From an uncultured bacterium (GTDB lineage: Bacteria > Bacillota > Clostridia > Peptostreptococcales > Anaerovoracaceae): 64,000 bases of DNA. Location: assembly GCA_905214225.1 (NCBI GenBank), contig CAJMLL010000002.1:41776-105775 (forward strand), read 5' to 3'. Every line of letters starts with the position of its first letter. Position 1 is the stretch's first letter. Below the pieces are notes generated by a model. It was not told the origin of the DNA and ran no database searches. It worked only from the letters and a program-made list of their open reading frames with translations. Position numbers and translations under genes: made by a program. Below, one piece after another: positions 41,238 to 51,562 of the stretch.

Positions 41238-42679
41238 AGCATCCTGCCGAAGAAAAATTCCTGAAGACGGTCAGAGAGCACGATCTGCTGAAGCCCGGAG
41301 ACCATGTGATTCTGGGGCTTTCCGGCGGAGCCGATTCCACAGCGCTTTTCTCCCTGCTGGCTGATTTTTGTCCGGGGATTCTGCCGGTGACGCTGCATCC
41401 GGTCCATGTTAATCACATGATCCGGGGAAAGGCGGCGGACAGCGATCAGCAGGCGGTGGAGGAACTCTGCAGAAGCTGGGGGCTCAGATGCCGGAGCATC
41501 CGTTTCGACTGCATCGGTGAGGCCCGGCGCGGAAATATGACAGAGGAAGAGGCCGGACGGAAGAAGCGCTATGAGATGTTCGATGAAAGTGCGGAAGCTC
41601 TGATCGGACAGGGCATTGACCGGACGCAGATTAAGATCGCGACGGCGCATCACGCAGATGACCAGGCGGAAACGATCTTGCTGCACCTGCTCAGGGGCAG
41701 CGGCGCGGACGGTCTGGCCGGCATGGAATACAGGCGGAAGGACGAGGCGGGCTTTACGCTGATCCGGCCGCTTCTGGACTGCCGGAAGAGCGAGCTGCGG
41801 GATTACTGCAGCGTGCAGGGCCTTGTGCCAAGGGAAGATCAGACCAATCAGGATCCTTCTTACGGACGGAACCGCATCCGGCTGGAACTTCTGCCCTATC
41901 TGAAGTCCTACAATCCGAAGATTGAAGACGCGCTGATCCGTCTCGGGAAGAGCGCCGGAGAAGACCGGGCTTATCTTCAGAAACAGGCAGAGGAAATGTA
42001 CCGGAACTGCCGGATTGAGACCGATGCTCCCGGGACAGCCCTTCATCGGGGAAAAGCCGCTGAACTTCCTCATACGATGCGGATCCGGCTGCTCAGACTG
42101 GCGCTTGCGGACGCGGGGCTGACAGAAGACTTTACGGCGAAGCATCTGGAGGCGCTGGATCATATTCTGTGCAGCGGGGATCCTTCCGCAGAGACGGATC
42201 TGCCTCATGGCCTGACCGGACGCTGCGTCTATGACCGCCTGGAGATCAGTAATTTTCAGGAAGATCGTTCATCGGCAAAAGGCGATGGGAAAGAGAGCGG
42301 GCCAGCCGGAAGGGTCTGTGTTTTTGCGGCGGAAGACCTGCCGCAGGGACTTGTCCGGGGTACATACGCCTGCTTCGATGAAGAAAAACTGGTCCGTAAA
42401 TATGGGGAAAACGCAGCCGGAAAGATCTGCTGGAGAAGAAGAAAGCCGGGAGACTTCATCGCGATACCGGGAGGTCGGAAGAAACTGCATGACGTGCTGA
42501 TTGATGACAAGGTGCCGAAAAACAGAAGAGACCAGCTGTATTTTGCTGCGCTGGGGAGTGAAGTCCTCTTTCTGCCGGCATGGAAAAAAGGCTCTGGAAG
42601 GGCCAGATATTCCCATTCATACCTTGTGGAAGAAAACACAAAAAAAGTTGTTCTTGTTGAAAAAAATTGTCGTATATGA
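41234..42679 (+). CDS. tilS: tRNA(Ile)-lysidine synthetase TilS
   Basis: This enzyme changes cytidine 34 of tRNA-Ile(CAU) to lysidine, which is essential for reading AUA codons. The 481-residue protein has the ATP-pyrophosphatase P-loop LGLSGGADSTALFSLLADF (about residues 28-46), VHVNHMIRGKAADSDQ, HHADDQAETILLHLLRGSG (about 139-157) and the C-terminal domain with RRRKPGDFI and KKLHDVLIDDKVPKNRRD. It starts within the tatD stop. ftsH follows, a very common order in Bacillota, but with its own promoter here. Confidence 0.95.
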   Translation: MKHPAEEKFLKTVREHDLLKPGDHVILGLSGGADSTALFSLLADFCPGILPVTLHPVHVNHMIRGKAADSDQQAVEELCRSWGLRCRSIRFDCIGEARRGNMTEEEAGRKKRYEMFDESAEALIGQGIDRTQIKIATAHHADDQAETILLHLLRGSGADGLAGMEYRRKDEAGFTLIRPLLDCRKSELRDYCSVQGLVPREDQTNQDPSYGRNRIRLELLPYLKSYNPKIEDALIRLGKSAGEDRAYLQKQAEEMYRNCRIETDAPGTALHRGKAAELPHTMRIRLLRLALADAGLTEDFTAKHLEALDHILCSGDPSAETDLPHGLTGRCVYDRLEISNFQEDRSSAKGDGKESGPAGRVCVFAAEDLPQGLVRGTYACFDEEKLVRKYGENAAGKICWRRRKPGDFIAIPGGRKKLHDVLIDDKVPKNRRDQLYFAALGSEVLFLPAWKKGSGRARYSHSYLVEENTKKVVLVEKNCRI

Positions 42680-42685
42680 TAGAAT
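42657..42685 (+). promoter_or_regulatory. Promoter for ftsH within the end of tilS
   Basis: TTGAAA (42657-42662), a 17-base spacer and TAGAAT (42680-42685). It overlaps the last codons of tilS. Confidence 0.6.
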
Positions 42686-42698
42686 GACAACGCAATTT

Positions 42699-42737
42699 TA
42701 TGCTGATAGAACAATGAAGAAGTTGTTTTTTAGCATA
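42699..42737 (+). other. Hairpin in the ftsH leader
   Basis: TATGCT (42699-42704) pairs with AGCATA (42732-42737), with an inner AACAA (42710-42714) and TTGTT (42723-42727). A second AACGC/GCGTT hairpin follows near 42748. Possible post-transcriptional control of ftsH; no known element recognised. Confidence 0.4.
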
Positions 42738-42803
42738 TGAACGGAAAAAACGCCTTAAGAGCGTTATAAAAGAAGGGATACATACAATCAGGAGGATAGT
42801 GAG

Positions 42804-44978
42804 TTGAAGAAATTCGCCAGAAATTTAGTAATCTACCTGGTTATTTTTGGTATTGTCATGGGTGTGGCATATTTTGTCCGCAATGGCGGCACTTCCCAGC
42901 AGGAAGTTGCACTTTCGACAATGGCAAAATACCTGAAAAACGGCAAGGTTACTGAGGTCACCATCAAGGACAGCAAAGTTACCGCCCAGATCGGAAAGAA
43001 CAAGCAGGTTTATGCTTACGCGAACAGCGCTCTGGAGCTGGACTGGCTGGAACAGAAATACATCTATAATAAGGTGGATTCCGGAGACATCGTTCTCCGG
43101 GCAAGTGGACCGGACCACGCGTCCGCTCTGATGAACGCGCTGCCGACGATCATTATGGTCGTCGCCCTCGGATTCCTATTCTATATCATGATGAATCAGG
43201 GCGGAAACGGAAAGGCGTTCCAGTTCGGAAAGAACCGCGCGCATATGTATAAAGGAGAAGGGAAGAAGATTACCTTTGCCGATGTTGCGGGACTGAAAGA
43301 GGAAAAAGAAGAACTGCAGGAGGTCGTGGATTTCCTGAAAGATCCGAGAAAATACAATGAGGTGGGCGCACGTATACCGAAGGGTATTCTGCTTGTCGGC
43401 CCTCCGGGAACAGGAAAAACCTATGTGTCCAGAGCGACTGCGGGAGAAGCGGGCGTTCCGTTCTTCACCATTTCCGGTTCTGACTTTGTAGAGATGTTCG
43501 TCGGAGTCGGAGCTTCCCGTGTCCGTGACCTGTTCGATCAGGCGAAGAAGAATGCACCGTGCATTATCTTCATCGATGAGATCGATGCAGTAGGACGTAA
43601 GAGAGGCGCAGGCCTCGGCGGCGGCAACGATGAGCGTGAGCAGACCCTGAACCAGCTGCTTGTTGAAATGGACGGATTTTCTGGAAACTCCGGAATCATC
43701 ATCCTGGCAGCGACCAACCGTCCGGACATTTTGGACCCTGCCCTGCTTCGTCCGGGACGTTTTGACCGCCAGATTACCATCGGCGTTCCTGACGTCAAGG
43801 GCCGTGAGGAGATCATCCGCATCCATGCGAAGAACAAGCCGCTTTCTGATGAAGTTTCTCCGGAGATCATCGCCAGAAGAACACCGGGATTCACTCCGGC
43901 AGATCTGGAGAACCTGCTGAACGAGGCAGCCCTGATCACCGCAAGAAGAAACGGACGCTGGATCCGCATGGCGGAAATCGAAGAGGCAACCACCAAGGTT
44001 ATGGCAGGACCGGCAAAGAAGAGCCGTGTCATCAGCGAGAAGGAAAAGCGTCTGACGGCTTATCATGAGGCCGGACATGCGATTGTCATGAGAAGCATTC
44101 CGGGATCGGATCCGGTACACCAGATTACCATCATTCCGAGAGGCCAGGCCGGCGGATTTACCATGTCTCTGCCGACAGAAGATAAGTACTTCATGACGAA
44201 GAATGACATGATGCATGAGATCATGCACCTGCTGGGCGGCCGTGTGGCAGAGTCGATCTATCTGGACGACATCTCAACCGGTGCCAGCAACGATATCGAG
44301 CGCGCGACACAGATTGCACGTTCTATGGTCACCAAGTACGGATTCAGTGACAAGCTCGGCCCGATCAATTACGCAGATTCGGATGAGCCGTTCCTCGGAA
44401 GAGATTTCAGCAAGACCAAGGCCTATTCGGAAGAGGTTGCCAACGAGATCGACGAGGAAGTCCGCCGTCTGGTAGGAGACTGCTATGCGAAGACAGAAGC
44501 AATTCTGAAGGAGCACTCCGCAGAGATGGAACGCGTCGCAGAAGCGCTGATCCGTGTCGAGACCCTCGATGCCGAGCAGTTTGAAGATCTGTATACCGGA
44601 AAAGAAGATCCGGAGAGCACCGAGCGTAAAGTCCGCGAGCATGAGGAAGAAATCCGCAGGGTCAACAAGGCGGAGGCGGAAGAGTCCAGACGCATCAGAA
44701 AGGCAGAGGATGCCCGCGCTGAAGAAATGCGTGAGGCTGTGCTGAACGGAGACAAGCTGAGTGATGATCAGGTCCGCCACCTTGTCGCAGATCAGAACGG
44801 ACACATCATCGATCCGTATGCGCAGGACAAAACACAGGAGAGCAAGAGCAATACTGAGACAGGAGAAGAGAAATCTGTTTCAGAACAGGATACTATTTCT
44901 AAGGAATCGAACGCCGCGGCGTCAGAAGATGAGAAAACTGACAGCCAGGACGATAACGGCGGGATAGACGAGGAGTAA
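42804..44978 (+). CDS. ftsH: ATP-dependent zinc metalloprotease FtsH
   Basis: This membrane-anchored AAA+ protease degrades misfolded and regulatory proteins. The 724-residue protein has a first membrane helix (about residues 8-24), an extracytoplasmic domain, a second helix (about 112-131), the AAA module with GPPGTGKT (about 198-205), [11 protein letters not shown] and the second region of homology RPGRFDRQ, and the zinc site HEAGH (about 420-424). The last 110 residues are a long acidic, charged tail beyond the usual end, with a coiled-coil-like [23 protein letters not shown] part. TTG 42804 is the start, with AGGAGG eight bases upstream. The next gene begins one base after its stop. Confidence 0.95.
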   Translation: MKKFARNLVIYLVIFGIVMGVAYFVRNGGTSQQEVALSTMAKYLKNGKVTEVTIKDSKVTAQIGKNKQVYAYANSALELDWLEQKYIYNKVDSGDIVLRASGPDHASALMNALPTIIMVVALGFLFYIMMNQGGNGKAFQFGKNRAHMYKGEGKKITFADVAGLKEEKEELQEVVDFLKDPRKYNEVGARIPKGILLVGPPGTGKTYVSRATAGEAGVPFFTISGSDFVEMFVGVGASRVRDLFDQAKKNAPCIIFIDEIDAVGRKRGAGLGGGNDEREQTLNQLLVEMDGFSGNSGIIILAATNRPDILDPALLRPGRFDRQITIGVPDVKGREEIIRIHAKNKPLSDEVSPEIIARRTPGFTPADLENLLNEAALITARRNGRWIRMAEIEEATTKVMAGPAKKSRVISEKEKRLTAYHEAGHAIVMRSIPGSDPVHQITIIPRGQAGGFTMSLPTEDKYFMTKNDMMHEIMHLLGGRVAESIYLDDISTGASNDIERATQIARSMVTKYGFSDKLGPINYADSDEPFLGRDFSKTKAYSEEVANEIDEEVRRLVGDCYAKTEAILKEHSAEMERVAEALIRVETLDAEQFEDLYTGKEDPESTERKVREHEEEIRRVNKAEAEESRRIRKAEDARAEEMREAVLNGDKLSDDQVRHLVADQNGHIIDPYAQDKTQESKSNTETGEEKSVSEQDTISKESNAAASEDEKTDSQDDNGGIDEE

Positions 44979-44979
44979 G

Positions 44980-46569
44980 ATGAAAGTAGCAGTAAATGAC
45001 TGCCTCAGTCTGGAATGCATGACGCCGAGCATTCTGGCTGCCGGCAGACGTAATGTGGAGAATCGTGTGCGCTCGGTATCCGTAATGGATGCACAGGATG
45101 CGGATACCGCACTGAAGGAGAACGGCGTAAAGGAACAGCTGGTTCTGACTTCCTTCAGCGGAGTCGAGGGAAAAGACAAGGAAAGCACACGATGCGACAT
45201 TGTTACGGCGCTGGGAGATGCCGGCGTCGCGGGCATCGTGGTTTTCCATCAGAAGAACGGACTGACTTCTGTGGGCGATACCGTAATTCAGGCTGCAGAA
45301 AGCACGGGAGTTCCTCTGATTGTCATTCCTGAGGACAATCCGTCCCAGTACAGTGACATCATCGAGCAGGTCATGGATAAGATCCGTTACGGAGATAATT
45401 TCAGAAACGGACTGATCAACAACACCGTTTATCATCTGCTGAACTTTGAAAAGCACACCAATTTCTACTCAGCCCTGAAAGAAGCAGCGCTGAGCAATGA
45501 CTTCCAGGTTGTTCTTCTTTCCAAGGACTTCAACCCGATTCTGACGGTGGAGACCCGTCAGAAAGTTGCTATTTCCGATGCCATCCGCACCGGAAAAGAG
45601 CGTGATGTCGAGAAGTCCGGAATTTACACCTTCATCGATGTAAACGGCGTATTGACTTACTGGGGACCGATTTCCGTCAATGGTGAGGAGTATTTCCTGT
45701 TCATCGTCGATAATGATGATAACTACTCTGCTGCAGAGATTTCCAAGCTGGCAGAGATCATCGAGCTGGCCATGGGAATGTGGAAGTACACTCCGGAGCG
45801 CGATGTCAAGGCAGAGTTCATCAAGGCTCTGATCCGCGATAATAAGTCTCTGGCATACTCTCTGAAGGATGAAATCGGACTGGATCCGGACCGCATTCTC
45901 TGCGTATTCTATGCCAAGGGAATTGAAAATCCGCAGGGCAACGGCATTATCGCAGATTTCGAGAAGGAAGAAAACGTCGAAGTCATGCAGATTGCAGACA
46001 CGGAAGAGACCTACGCCGTCATTCTGAATAATGACGACAGCGATGAAAAGGAAAAGGTTTCCCGCAAGATGGCCTGCCTGACCCTGTTTGACAAGCTGAA
46101 AGAAGGAAGCAAATCCGTCCGTATCTTTCACGCGACCGGCATCAACGGCATCGAGGGAGCGGGCGACGCATTCCGCCTGATCAGCGAGACCTGGACATTC
46201 GTAGAGAGTGTATTCCCGTATAAGAGGGTCTTCACCAAGTATGATCTGGCCCTCGTTTCCACCTGTATTCATCTGCAGGTACAGGGAGGCCACGCCAGAA
46301 AGATCTATTCCGATCTGCTGGAGCCGTTCAAGAGAGAAGTCGGTGAGAACAAAGCCCGTCAGCTCCTTGATACGCTTGAAACCTTTGTCCTGGACGCCGG
46401 CATGAACAGCAGCAAGACCAGTGTGTTCATGGGCATTCACACCAACACCGTTCAGTACAGACTGAAGCGCATCAATGAAGTCCTGGGTGCAGAAATTACA
46501 GGAAACCGTGTCATTCCGGGCCTGACGATCGCGCTGGCACTGAAGCGTCTGGAACGAGTAGTAAAATAG
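44980..46569 (+). CDS. PucR-family transcriptional regulator
   Basis: A 529-residue protein with the PucR architecture: an N-terminal PucR-type sensory domain (residues about 1-130, ending LIVIPEDNPSQYSDIIEQVMDKI), a middle GGDEF-like/uncharacterised region, and a C-terminal HTH_30 helix-turn-helix (SKTSVFMGIHTNTVQYRLKRINEVLG, about residues 480-510). Family members control purine, amino-acid or other catabolism; the ligand here is unknown. It starts one base after the ftsH stop (TAAGATG), so it is co-translated with the protease, which is unusual. coaX follows after about 97 bases. Confidence 0.85.
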   Translation: MKVAVNDCLSLECMTPSILAAGRRNVENRVRSVSVMDAQDADTALKENGVKEQLVLTSFSGVEGKDKESTRCDIVTALGDAGVAGIVVFHQKNGLTSVGDTVIQAAESTGVPLIVIPEDNPSQYSDIIEQVMDKIRYGDNFRNGLINNTVYHLLNFEKHTNFYSALKEAALSNDFQVVLLSKDFNPILTVETRQKVAISDAIRTGKERDVEKSGIYTFIDVNGVLTYWGPISVNGEEYFLFIVDNDDNYSAAEISKLAEIIELAMGMWKYTPERDVKAEFIKALIRDNKSLAYSLKDEIGLDPDRILCVFYAKGIENPQGNGIIADFEKEENVEVMQIADTEETYAVILNNDDSDEKEKVSRKMACLTLFDKLKEGSKSVRIFHATGINGIEGAGDAFRLISETWTFVESVFPYKRVFTKYDLALVSTCIHLQVQGGHARKIYSDLLEPFKREVGENKARQLLDTLETFVLDAGMNSSKTSVFMGIHTNTVQYRLKRINEVLGAEITGNRVIPGLTIALALKRLERVVK

Positions 46570-46666
46570 CTGATGACTGCAGAAGGGTCTGCAGGAATGA
46601 ACATGGAGATATGGCGCAGGTGAACCGGAAAACGCGGATGCCGAGCGCCTGAAAGTGAGAGAAATC

Positions 46667-47506
46667 ATGTTATTAGCATTCGATATCGGAAATACAAATA
46701 CCGTACTCGGAGTTTTCAATGAAGACGGTAAGTTGATCACAAACTGGAGAATTGAGACAGATTCACACAAGAGTGCCGATGAATACGGCATGCTGGTCGT
46801 GGAGCTGTTCAGGCATGAAGGACTGAACCCGAAGGCGGTGGACGATGTGATCATCGCCACGGTTGTTCCTTCCGTCCTGTTTACCATCCGTCACATGGCG
46901 GAGAAATATTTCCATAAACAGGCGATTGTCGTAGAGTCCGGAATCAAGACGGGCCTTCTCATCAAGTACGATAATCCGAAGTCGGTCGGTGCGGACCGTA
47001 TTGTCAATGCGGTCGCTGCCTATAATAAATACGGTGGGCCGCTGATCATCATCGACCTCGGAACGGCCACCACCTTCTGCGCCGTATCCGACAAGGCCGA
47101 ATATCTGGGCGGCACCATCGCGCCGGGCCTGAAGATTTCTTCGGAGGTACTGTTCGAGCGCACTTCACAGCTCCCGAAGGTTGAGCTGGAAGATCCGGGC
47201 CACACAATCTGCCGCAACACCATTCAGGGCATGCAGTCCGGACTGGTGTACGGCCAGATGGGCAGTGTCGAGTTCATCGTCAAGAAGATGAAGAAGGAGC
47301 TTGAAGAAGTCTGTCCGGGCAAGCCGGTTAAGGTCATCGCCACCGGCGGCCTTTCAACACTGGTTGCAAGCGGCGTGGACTGCATCGACACGATTGACCG
47401 CCGCCTGACCCTGGAAGGTCTGCAGATGATCTACCATAAGAACCGCCACCATATCCGTCATAAGGATATCAGCAAATCCTACGATGAGGCGCAGCAGAAA
47501 CTCTAG
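46667..47506 (+). CDS. coaX: Type III pantothenate kinase
   Basis: This enzyme phosphorylates pantothenate, the first step of coenzyme A synthesis. Type III is insensitive to CoA feedback. The 279-residue protein of the ASKHA superfamily shows MLLAFDIGNTNTVLGVF at the start, GADRIVNAVAAYNKYG (about residues 106-121), IIIDLGTATTFCAV (about 126-139) and a C-terminal ATGGLSTLVASG. ATG 46667 gives the usual N-terminus; a GTG 12 bases earlier is an alternative, and neither has a strong ribosome site. A terminator separates it from dus, so they are probably independent. Confidence 0.94.
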   Translation: MLLAFDIGNTNTVLGVFNEDGKLITNWRIETDSHKSADEYGMLVVELFRHEGLNPKAVDDVIIATVVPSVLFTIRHMAEKYFHKQAIVVESGIKTGLLIKYDNPKSVGADRIVNAVAAYNKYGGPLIIIDLGTATTFCAVSDKAEYLGGTIAPGLKISSEVLFERTSQLPKVELEDPGHTICRNTIQGMQSGLVYGQMGSVEFIVKKMKKELEEVCPGKPVKVIATGGLSTLVASGVDCIDTIDRRLTLEGLQMIYHKNRHHIRHKDISKSYDEAQQKL

Positions 47507-47564
47507 TCCCAACAAAGGATTGCGAAACTGAGAATTTAGGCATGCAGCAATGCACGCAGAAGGA

Positions 47565-47590
47565 GAGAGGCTGCTTTCAGCCTCTCTTTT
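47565..47590 (+). terminator. Rho-independent terminator after coaX
   Basis: GAGAGGCTG (47565-47573) pairs perfectly with CAGCCTCTC (47578-47586) around CTTT, followed by TTTT. Confidence 0.88.
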
Positions 47591-47631
47591 AACGCTTTAC
47601 GACAAAAATCAATCAGCAAGGAAAGAAAGAT

Positions 47632-48612
47632 ATGTGGAAAGATAAAAAGCTCCCGCCAATTGGAAATGTACAGCCGGAAAACCCCTTCTTCCTCGCCCCG
47701 ATGGCAGGGATTACCGATGCGGTTTTCCGCAGAATCTGCACGGAGATGGGCGCAGGAATGACCTACTCCGAGATGGTCAGCGCCAAGGGCCTCTATTATA
47801 AGGACAAGAAGACGGATGGACTTCTGTTCTGCTATCCGGAAGAAAAGAATGCCGCGCTTCAGATTTTCGGACATGAGCCGGATATCATGGCCTTTGCGGC
47901 GGAAAAGCTGGATTCCCGGCCGAATAAGATTCTGGACATCAACATGGGCTGCCCGGTGCCAAAAGTCTTTAAAAACGGCGACGGAAGCGCCATGATGAAG
48001 AAGCCGGAAGAGATTGAAGCCGTTGTTCACGCGGCGTCCTCACATACCAGCAAACCGGTGACGGTGAAAATCCGTATCGGAATCAATGAGGAGCACATCA
48101 ATGCAGTGGAATGCGCGCTTGCCGCTCAGGAGGGCGGTGCCGCCGCCGTTGCCGTGCACGGCAGAACCAGGGAACAGTATTACACAGGAAACGCCGACCG
48201 GAAGGTGATCGCCGCGGTCCGGGAGGCGCTGACCATCCCGGTCATTGCAAACGGAGATGTTCACGATGCAGAGAGCGCAGAAGCCATGATGGAAGAAACC
48301 GGCTGCGATTATGTCATGGTCGGGCGGGCCGTCCGCGGAAATCCCTGGATTTTCAGAGACCTTCTGAATGCCTGGGAAGGCCGTCCGGCCGATCCGAAGC
48401 CGGAGCTGGAGGAGAAAAAGAATATGATGCTCCGGCAGTTCAGAGATCTGTACGATCTGAAGGGCGAGTACCGCGCGGTCCGGGAGATGCGCAGCATCAG
48501 CGGGTGGTATCTGAAGGGCGTTCCGGGGAGCGCGGCCCTGCGCGGAAAAATCAATCAGATTACCGATCCACAGGAACTTATTTCTGCAATTCAGCAGATT
48601 GGTGAGAAATAA
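47632..48612 (+). CDS. tRNA-dihydrouridine synthase
   Basis: This flavoenzyme reduces uridines in the tRNA D-loop. The 326-residue TIM-barrel protein has the family entry FFLAPMAGITDAVFRRICTEMGAGMTYSEMVSAKG (about residues 21-55), the catalytic cysteine in ILDINMGCPVPKVFKNGDGSAM (about 101-122), VHGRTREQYYTGNADRKVI (about 178-196) and a phosphate loop ANGDVHDAESAE...VMVGRAVRGNPWIF. It belongs to the DusB-like group. AAGGAAAGAAAT precedes the ATG. It is preceded by the coaX terminator and followed by an AGCGGG/CCCGCT hairpin (48672-48715) with no clear T tract. Confidence 0.93.
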   Translation: MWKDKKLPPIGNVQPENPFFLAPMAGITDAVFRRICTEMGAGMTYSEMVSAKGLYYKDKKTDGLLFCYPEEKNAALQIFGHEPDIMAFAAEKLDSRPNKILDINMGCPVPKVFKNGDGSAMMKKPEEIEAVVHAASSHTSKPVTVKIRIGINEEHINAVECALAAQEGGAAAVAVHGRTREQYYTGNADRKVIAAVREALTIPVIANGDVHDAESAEAMMEETGCDYVMVGRAVRGNPWIFRDLLNAWEGRPADPKPELEEKKNMMLRQFRDLYDLKGEYRAVREMRSISGWYLKGVPGSAALRGKINQITDPQELISAIQQIGEK

Positions 48613-48829
48613 CTGGGAAAAGGCTGGAAATAGAACAGTAAAGCATGTAAAATGATACAAGATAAAGAGGAAGCGGGAGTCAGTCCGGAAATGTTCAGCA
48701 TGCCCGGCACCCGCTGAATTTATGCCTTTGTTACTTTATTGCATTAAAGTAGTAAAAAATTACAGTTTATTTCCCTGCGGCAGAAGGGATATGGGGTTTT
48801 CTTTTTGTCCGGGGAGAATGAGAGGGATT

Positions 48830-50242
48830 ATGGTATTAAAGTTTTTCGATCAGGTTGACAGCATCATGTACTTCCCGATCCTGGTCATCGTTCTGGCCTG
48901 TGCGGGAGTATATTTTACGATCCGTACCAGGGGCATTCAGATCCGCAGATTCCCGGCAGCCTGCCGCGCGGTGATGGAAAAGCCGGAGGACAAGAAAAGT
49001 ATTTCATCTTTCCAGGCGCTGATGGTTTCCACGGCATCGCGAGTCGGCACAGGAAACATCATCGGCGTTTCGACAGCGATCGTATTAGGCGGCCCGGGCG
49101 CAGTGTTCTGGATGTGGCTTCTGGCCATTCTGGGTTCTGCGACAGCATTCATCGAAAGTACACTCGCCCAGATCTATAAAAGAAGGGATCCGCACACGGG
49201 CGGCTGTTACGGAGGTCCGGCCTATTACATTGAATCCGCCCTGCACAGTAAGAAACTCGCCGCGCTGTTTACGATTTTCCTGCTGCTGACTTACGGATTC
49301 GGATTCAATCTGCTCTGTTCCTACAACCTGCAGTCGACCTTCGCGGTCTACCATTTCTATGACGCAGAGACGACACCGGTTATTATCGGAGCGATTCTGG
49401 CGGTTCTGGTCGGCATCTGCATCATGGGCGGCGGAAAGCGCATCGTGCATATTACGGAAGTCATGGTTCCGTTCATGGGCCTGATGTACATCGTCGTCTC
49501 CCTCATCGTGATCATCATGAATATCACCGCGTTTCCGAAGGTTTTTGCGCTGATTTTCTCCGACGCATTCAGTCCGCGTTCCTTCGCAGGCGGTATCGGC
49601 GGATCCTGCATGGTTTACGGCATCAAACGGGGACTGTATTCTAACGAAGCCGGTGTAGGTTCTGCGCCGAACGCGGCAGCTTCCGCAGAAGTTTCCCATC
49701 CGGTCAAGCAGGGATTTGTGCAGGTCCTGTCCGTGTTCATTGATACCATGCTGATCTGTACAGCTACGGCTCTGATGTGTCTGTTTACCGGCGTCGGAAG
49801 AAATACCGCAGATGCCGGTGCGCCGTACGTACAAAAATGTCTGCACGCAGCTCTCGGAGACTTCGGCCCGGCCTTCATCACTTTAGCAATGATCATGTTT
49901 GCCTTCACTACACTGATCGGAAACCTGTATTACTGCGATAACGGTGTTGCTTATCTGAATGGCAAAAAGAAGCCTGGTAGAAAGTTTATGTTTTTCTTCC
50001 ACCTGGTCTGCGCCGTGATCGTCTTCGTCGGAGCCATTATCCCGATGAACCTGGCATGGGACCTGGCGGACATCACCATGGGATTTATGGCGCTGATCAA
50101 TATTCCGTGCTGCTTTAAACTGGGCGGAAGCGCCATCCGTGCAGCAGAAGACTTCGACCGCCAGAGCAGAGAAGGGAAGAATCCGATTTTCCATGCAGCG
50201 GCTATCGGAATGAAGTCTGAAGATCTGGATTACTGGGATTAG
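48830..50242 (+). CDS. Sodium:alanine/glycine symporter (AGCS family)
   Basis: A 470-residue transporter with about eleven membrane helices that imports alanine or glycine with Na+. Typical AGCS stretches are present: SSFQALMVSTASRVGTGNIIGVSTAI (about residues 60-85), GPGAVFWMWLLAILGSATAFIESTLAQIYK, GGCYGGPAYYIESAL and RGLYSNEAGVGSAPNAAASAEVSHPVKQGFVQ. I chose ATG 48830 because GAGAGGGATT precedes it and the conserved part begins shortly after; upstream in-frame ATGs would add unsupported residues. The long upstream region (about 217 bases) shows no glycine-riboswitch core. A terminator follows. Confidence 0.92.
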   Translation: MVLKFFDQVDSIMYFPILVIVLACAGVYFTIRTRGIQIRRFPAACRAVMEKPEDKKSISSFQALMVSTASRVGTGNIIGVSTAIVLGGPGAVFWMWLLAILGSATAFIESTLAQIYKRRDPHTGGCYGGPAYYIESALHSKKLAALFTIFLLLTYGFGFNLLCSYNLQSTFAVYHFYDAETTPVIIGAILAVLVGICIMGGGKRIVHITEVMVPFMGLMYIVVSLIVIIMNITAFPKVFALIFSDAFSPRSFAGGIGGSCMVYGIKRGLYSNEAGVGSAPNAAASAEVSHPVKQGFVQVLSVFIDTMLICTATALMCLFTGVGRNTADAGAPYVQKCLHAALGDFGPAFITLAMIMFAFTTLIGNLYYCDNGVAYLNGKKKPGRKFMFFFHLVCAVIVFVGAIIPMNLAWDLADITMGFMALINIPCCFKLGGSAIRAAEDFDRQSREGKNPIFHAAAIGMKSEDLDYWD

Positions 50243-50261
50243 AATATTGGTATAGTTGGAA

Positions 50262-50307
50262 GATGCCGGCAGAGCTTCGCAGATGATGCGCCTGCCGGTA
50301 TCTTTTT
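50262..50307 (+). terminator. Rho-independent terminator after the AGCS symporter
   Basis: GATGCCGGCAG (50262-50272) pairs with CTGCCGGTATC (50292-50302) with one mismatch, followed by TTTTT. Confidence 0.8.
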
Positions 50308-50407
50308 GTATGTAAGCGGCCGTATGATCACAAAGCAGAGAAGACCGGAACATGCAGACTGAATATTGCAGGACTGCAGGGATAAGCAGATGGGGCCATA
50401 GAACAAT

Positions 50408-50443
50408 AAAAAAGGAGACCGGCGCGTCTACGCACCAGTCTCC
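50408..50443 (-). terminator. Rho-independent terminator of the rubrerythrin gene
   Basis: Read on the minus strand, GGAGAC and GTCTCC enclose further GG/CC and GCG/CGC pairs and are followed by six T. It sits just past the rubrerythrin stop. Confidence 0.82.
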
Positions 50444-50468
50444 GGTAAGTTTCCTTTCGGGCTGCAGA

Positions 50469-51008
50469 TTATTTAAAATATCTGTTCAGCAGACCCTGGA
50501 ATGCAGCTCCGTGTCTAGCCTCATCCTTTGCCATCTCATGAACAGTGTCATGAATAGCATCGAGATTCTGCTGCTTAGCACGTGTAGCGAGATCCTTCTT
50601 GCCTGCGCATGCGCCTCTCTCAGCCTCAACACGCATCTCGAGGTTCTTCTTTGTGGAGTCTGTAACGACTTCGCCCAGGAGCTCAGCAAACTTGGAAGCA
50701 TGCTCTGCCTCTTCATGAGCAGCCTTCTCATAGTAAAGACCAACTTCCGGATAACCCTCGCGGAAAGCAACTCTTGCCATAGCCAGGTACATACCTACCT
50801 CAGAGCACTCACCTGTGAAGTTCGCCTGCAGGTCCTTGATGATCTCAGGATCTACGCCCTTTGCGATGCCGACAACATGCTGATCTGCAAATCCGGCATC
50901 CTCATCCATCTTATTAAACTTAGAAGCAGGAGCTCCGCACTGTGGACATTTCTCCGGAGCTTCTGGCCCCTCATAAACGTATCCGCAAATTGAACATACC
51001 CATTTCAT
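50469..51008 (-). CDS. Reverse rubrerythrin (rubredoxin domain first)
   Basis: A 179-residue non-heme iron protein that reduces peroxide and protects anaerobes from oxygen. The rubredoxin-type Fe(SCys)4 site comes first, [14 protein letters not shown] and CPQCGAPA (Cys5, Cys8, Cys22, Cys25), followed by the ferritin-like diiron domain with ligands in [48 protein letters not shown] and [20 protein letters not shown]. This domain order is reversed relative to classical rubrerythrin and is typical of Clostridia. GAGGTG precedes the ATG at 51008. It is monocistronic, with its own terminator, and is oriented against its neighbours. Confidence 0.95.
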   Translation of the reverse strand: MKWVCSICGYVYEGPEAPEKCPQCGAPASKFNKMDEDAGFADQHVVGIAKGVDPEIIKDLQANFTGECSEVGMYLAMARVAFREGYPEVGLYYEKAAHEEAEHASKFAELLGEVVTDSTKKNLEMRVEAERGACAGKKDLATRAKQQNLDAIHDTVHEMAKDEARHGAAFQGLLNRYFK

Positions 51009-51256
51009 AGTAAACACCTCTTTCTGAAATCTGAGAAGCGGCAGGATCGCCGCCAAGTGTATGTCTTGCCGCGAGAAAATATAATATCTTTAAAGCCTTC
51101 AGCATTTTCTCAGCCAGCTCCTATATTGTATCATACATTACCGCTTTTCTGTGAATTTACGATAAAGATTTTTGTTTCTATTTATCGACAGATGGGTATA
51201 AGGATGAAGTAAAATATAGAAATTAAAGAATAAACGCTTTTATGGAGGATAAAAAT

Positions 51257-51487
51257 ATGGAACTCAGAGATCGTGTAGACGCAGCACTGGATGAAGTCAG
51301 AGAAGTACTGAAGAGAGACGGCGGAAACCTGGAGCTGGTTGATGTAACACCGGAAAACGTTGTCAAGGTAAGACTGCAGGGACACTGCATCGGATGCCCG
51401 GGCGCTCAGATGACCCTGAGAATGGTTGTTCAGCAGATTCTGCAGCAGGCTGTTCCGGAAGTTACCGGCGTTGAGGCAGTTGACTAA
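51257..51487 (+). CDS. NifU-like iron-sulfur scaffold domain protein
   Basis: A 76-residue stand-alone NifU C-terminal domain, which carries a transient iron-sulfur cluster for transfer to other proteins. The conserved core is LRDRVDAALDEVREVLKRDGGNLELVDV and the cluster-binding CIGCPGAQMTL (Cys at about 44 and 47). ATG 51257 is preferred over one 15 bases earlier because GGAGG sits eight bases before it. A terminator follows the gene, so it is probably monocistronic. No other Fe-S assembly gene is close. Confidence 0.92.
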   Translation: MELRDRVDAALDEVREVLKRDGGNLELVDVTPENVVKVRLQGHCIGCPGAQMTLRMVVQQILQQAVPEVTGVEAVD

Positions 51488-51562
51488 TTCATCCGGAAAA
51501 ACGGAAGGGATGTCCGTCGGGAATAATCGAATCATAAACCGAAATAAATAACGGTTATTTTT

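Noticed and set aside
48613..48829. Glycine riboswitch before the alanine/glycine symporter
   Set aside because: I looked for the conserved glycine aptamer core and did not find it; only an AGCGGG/CCCGCT hairpin is present.
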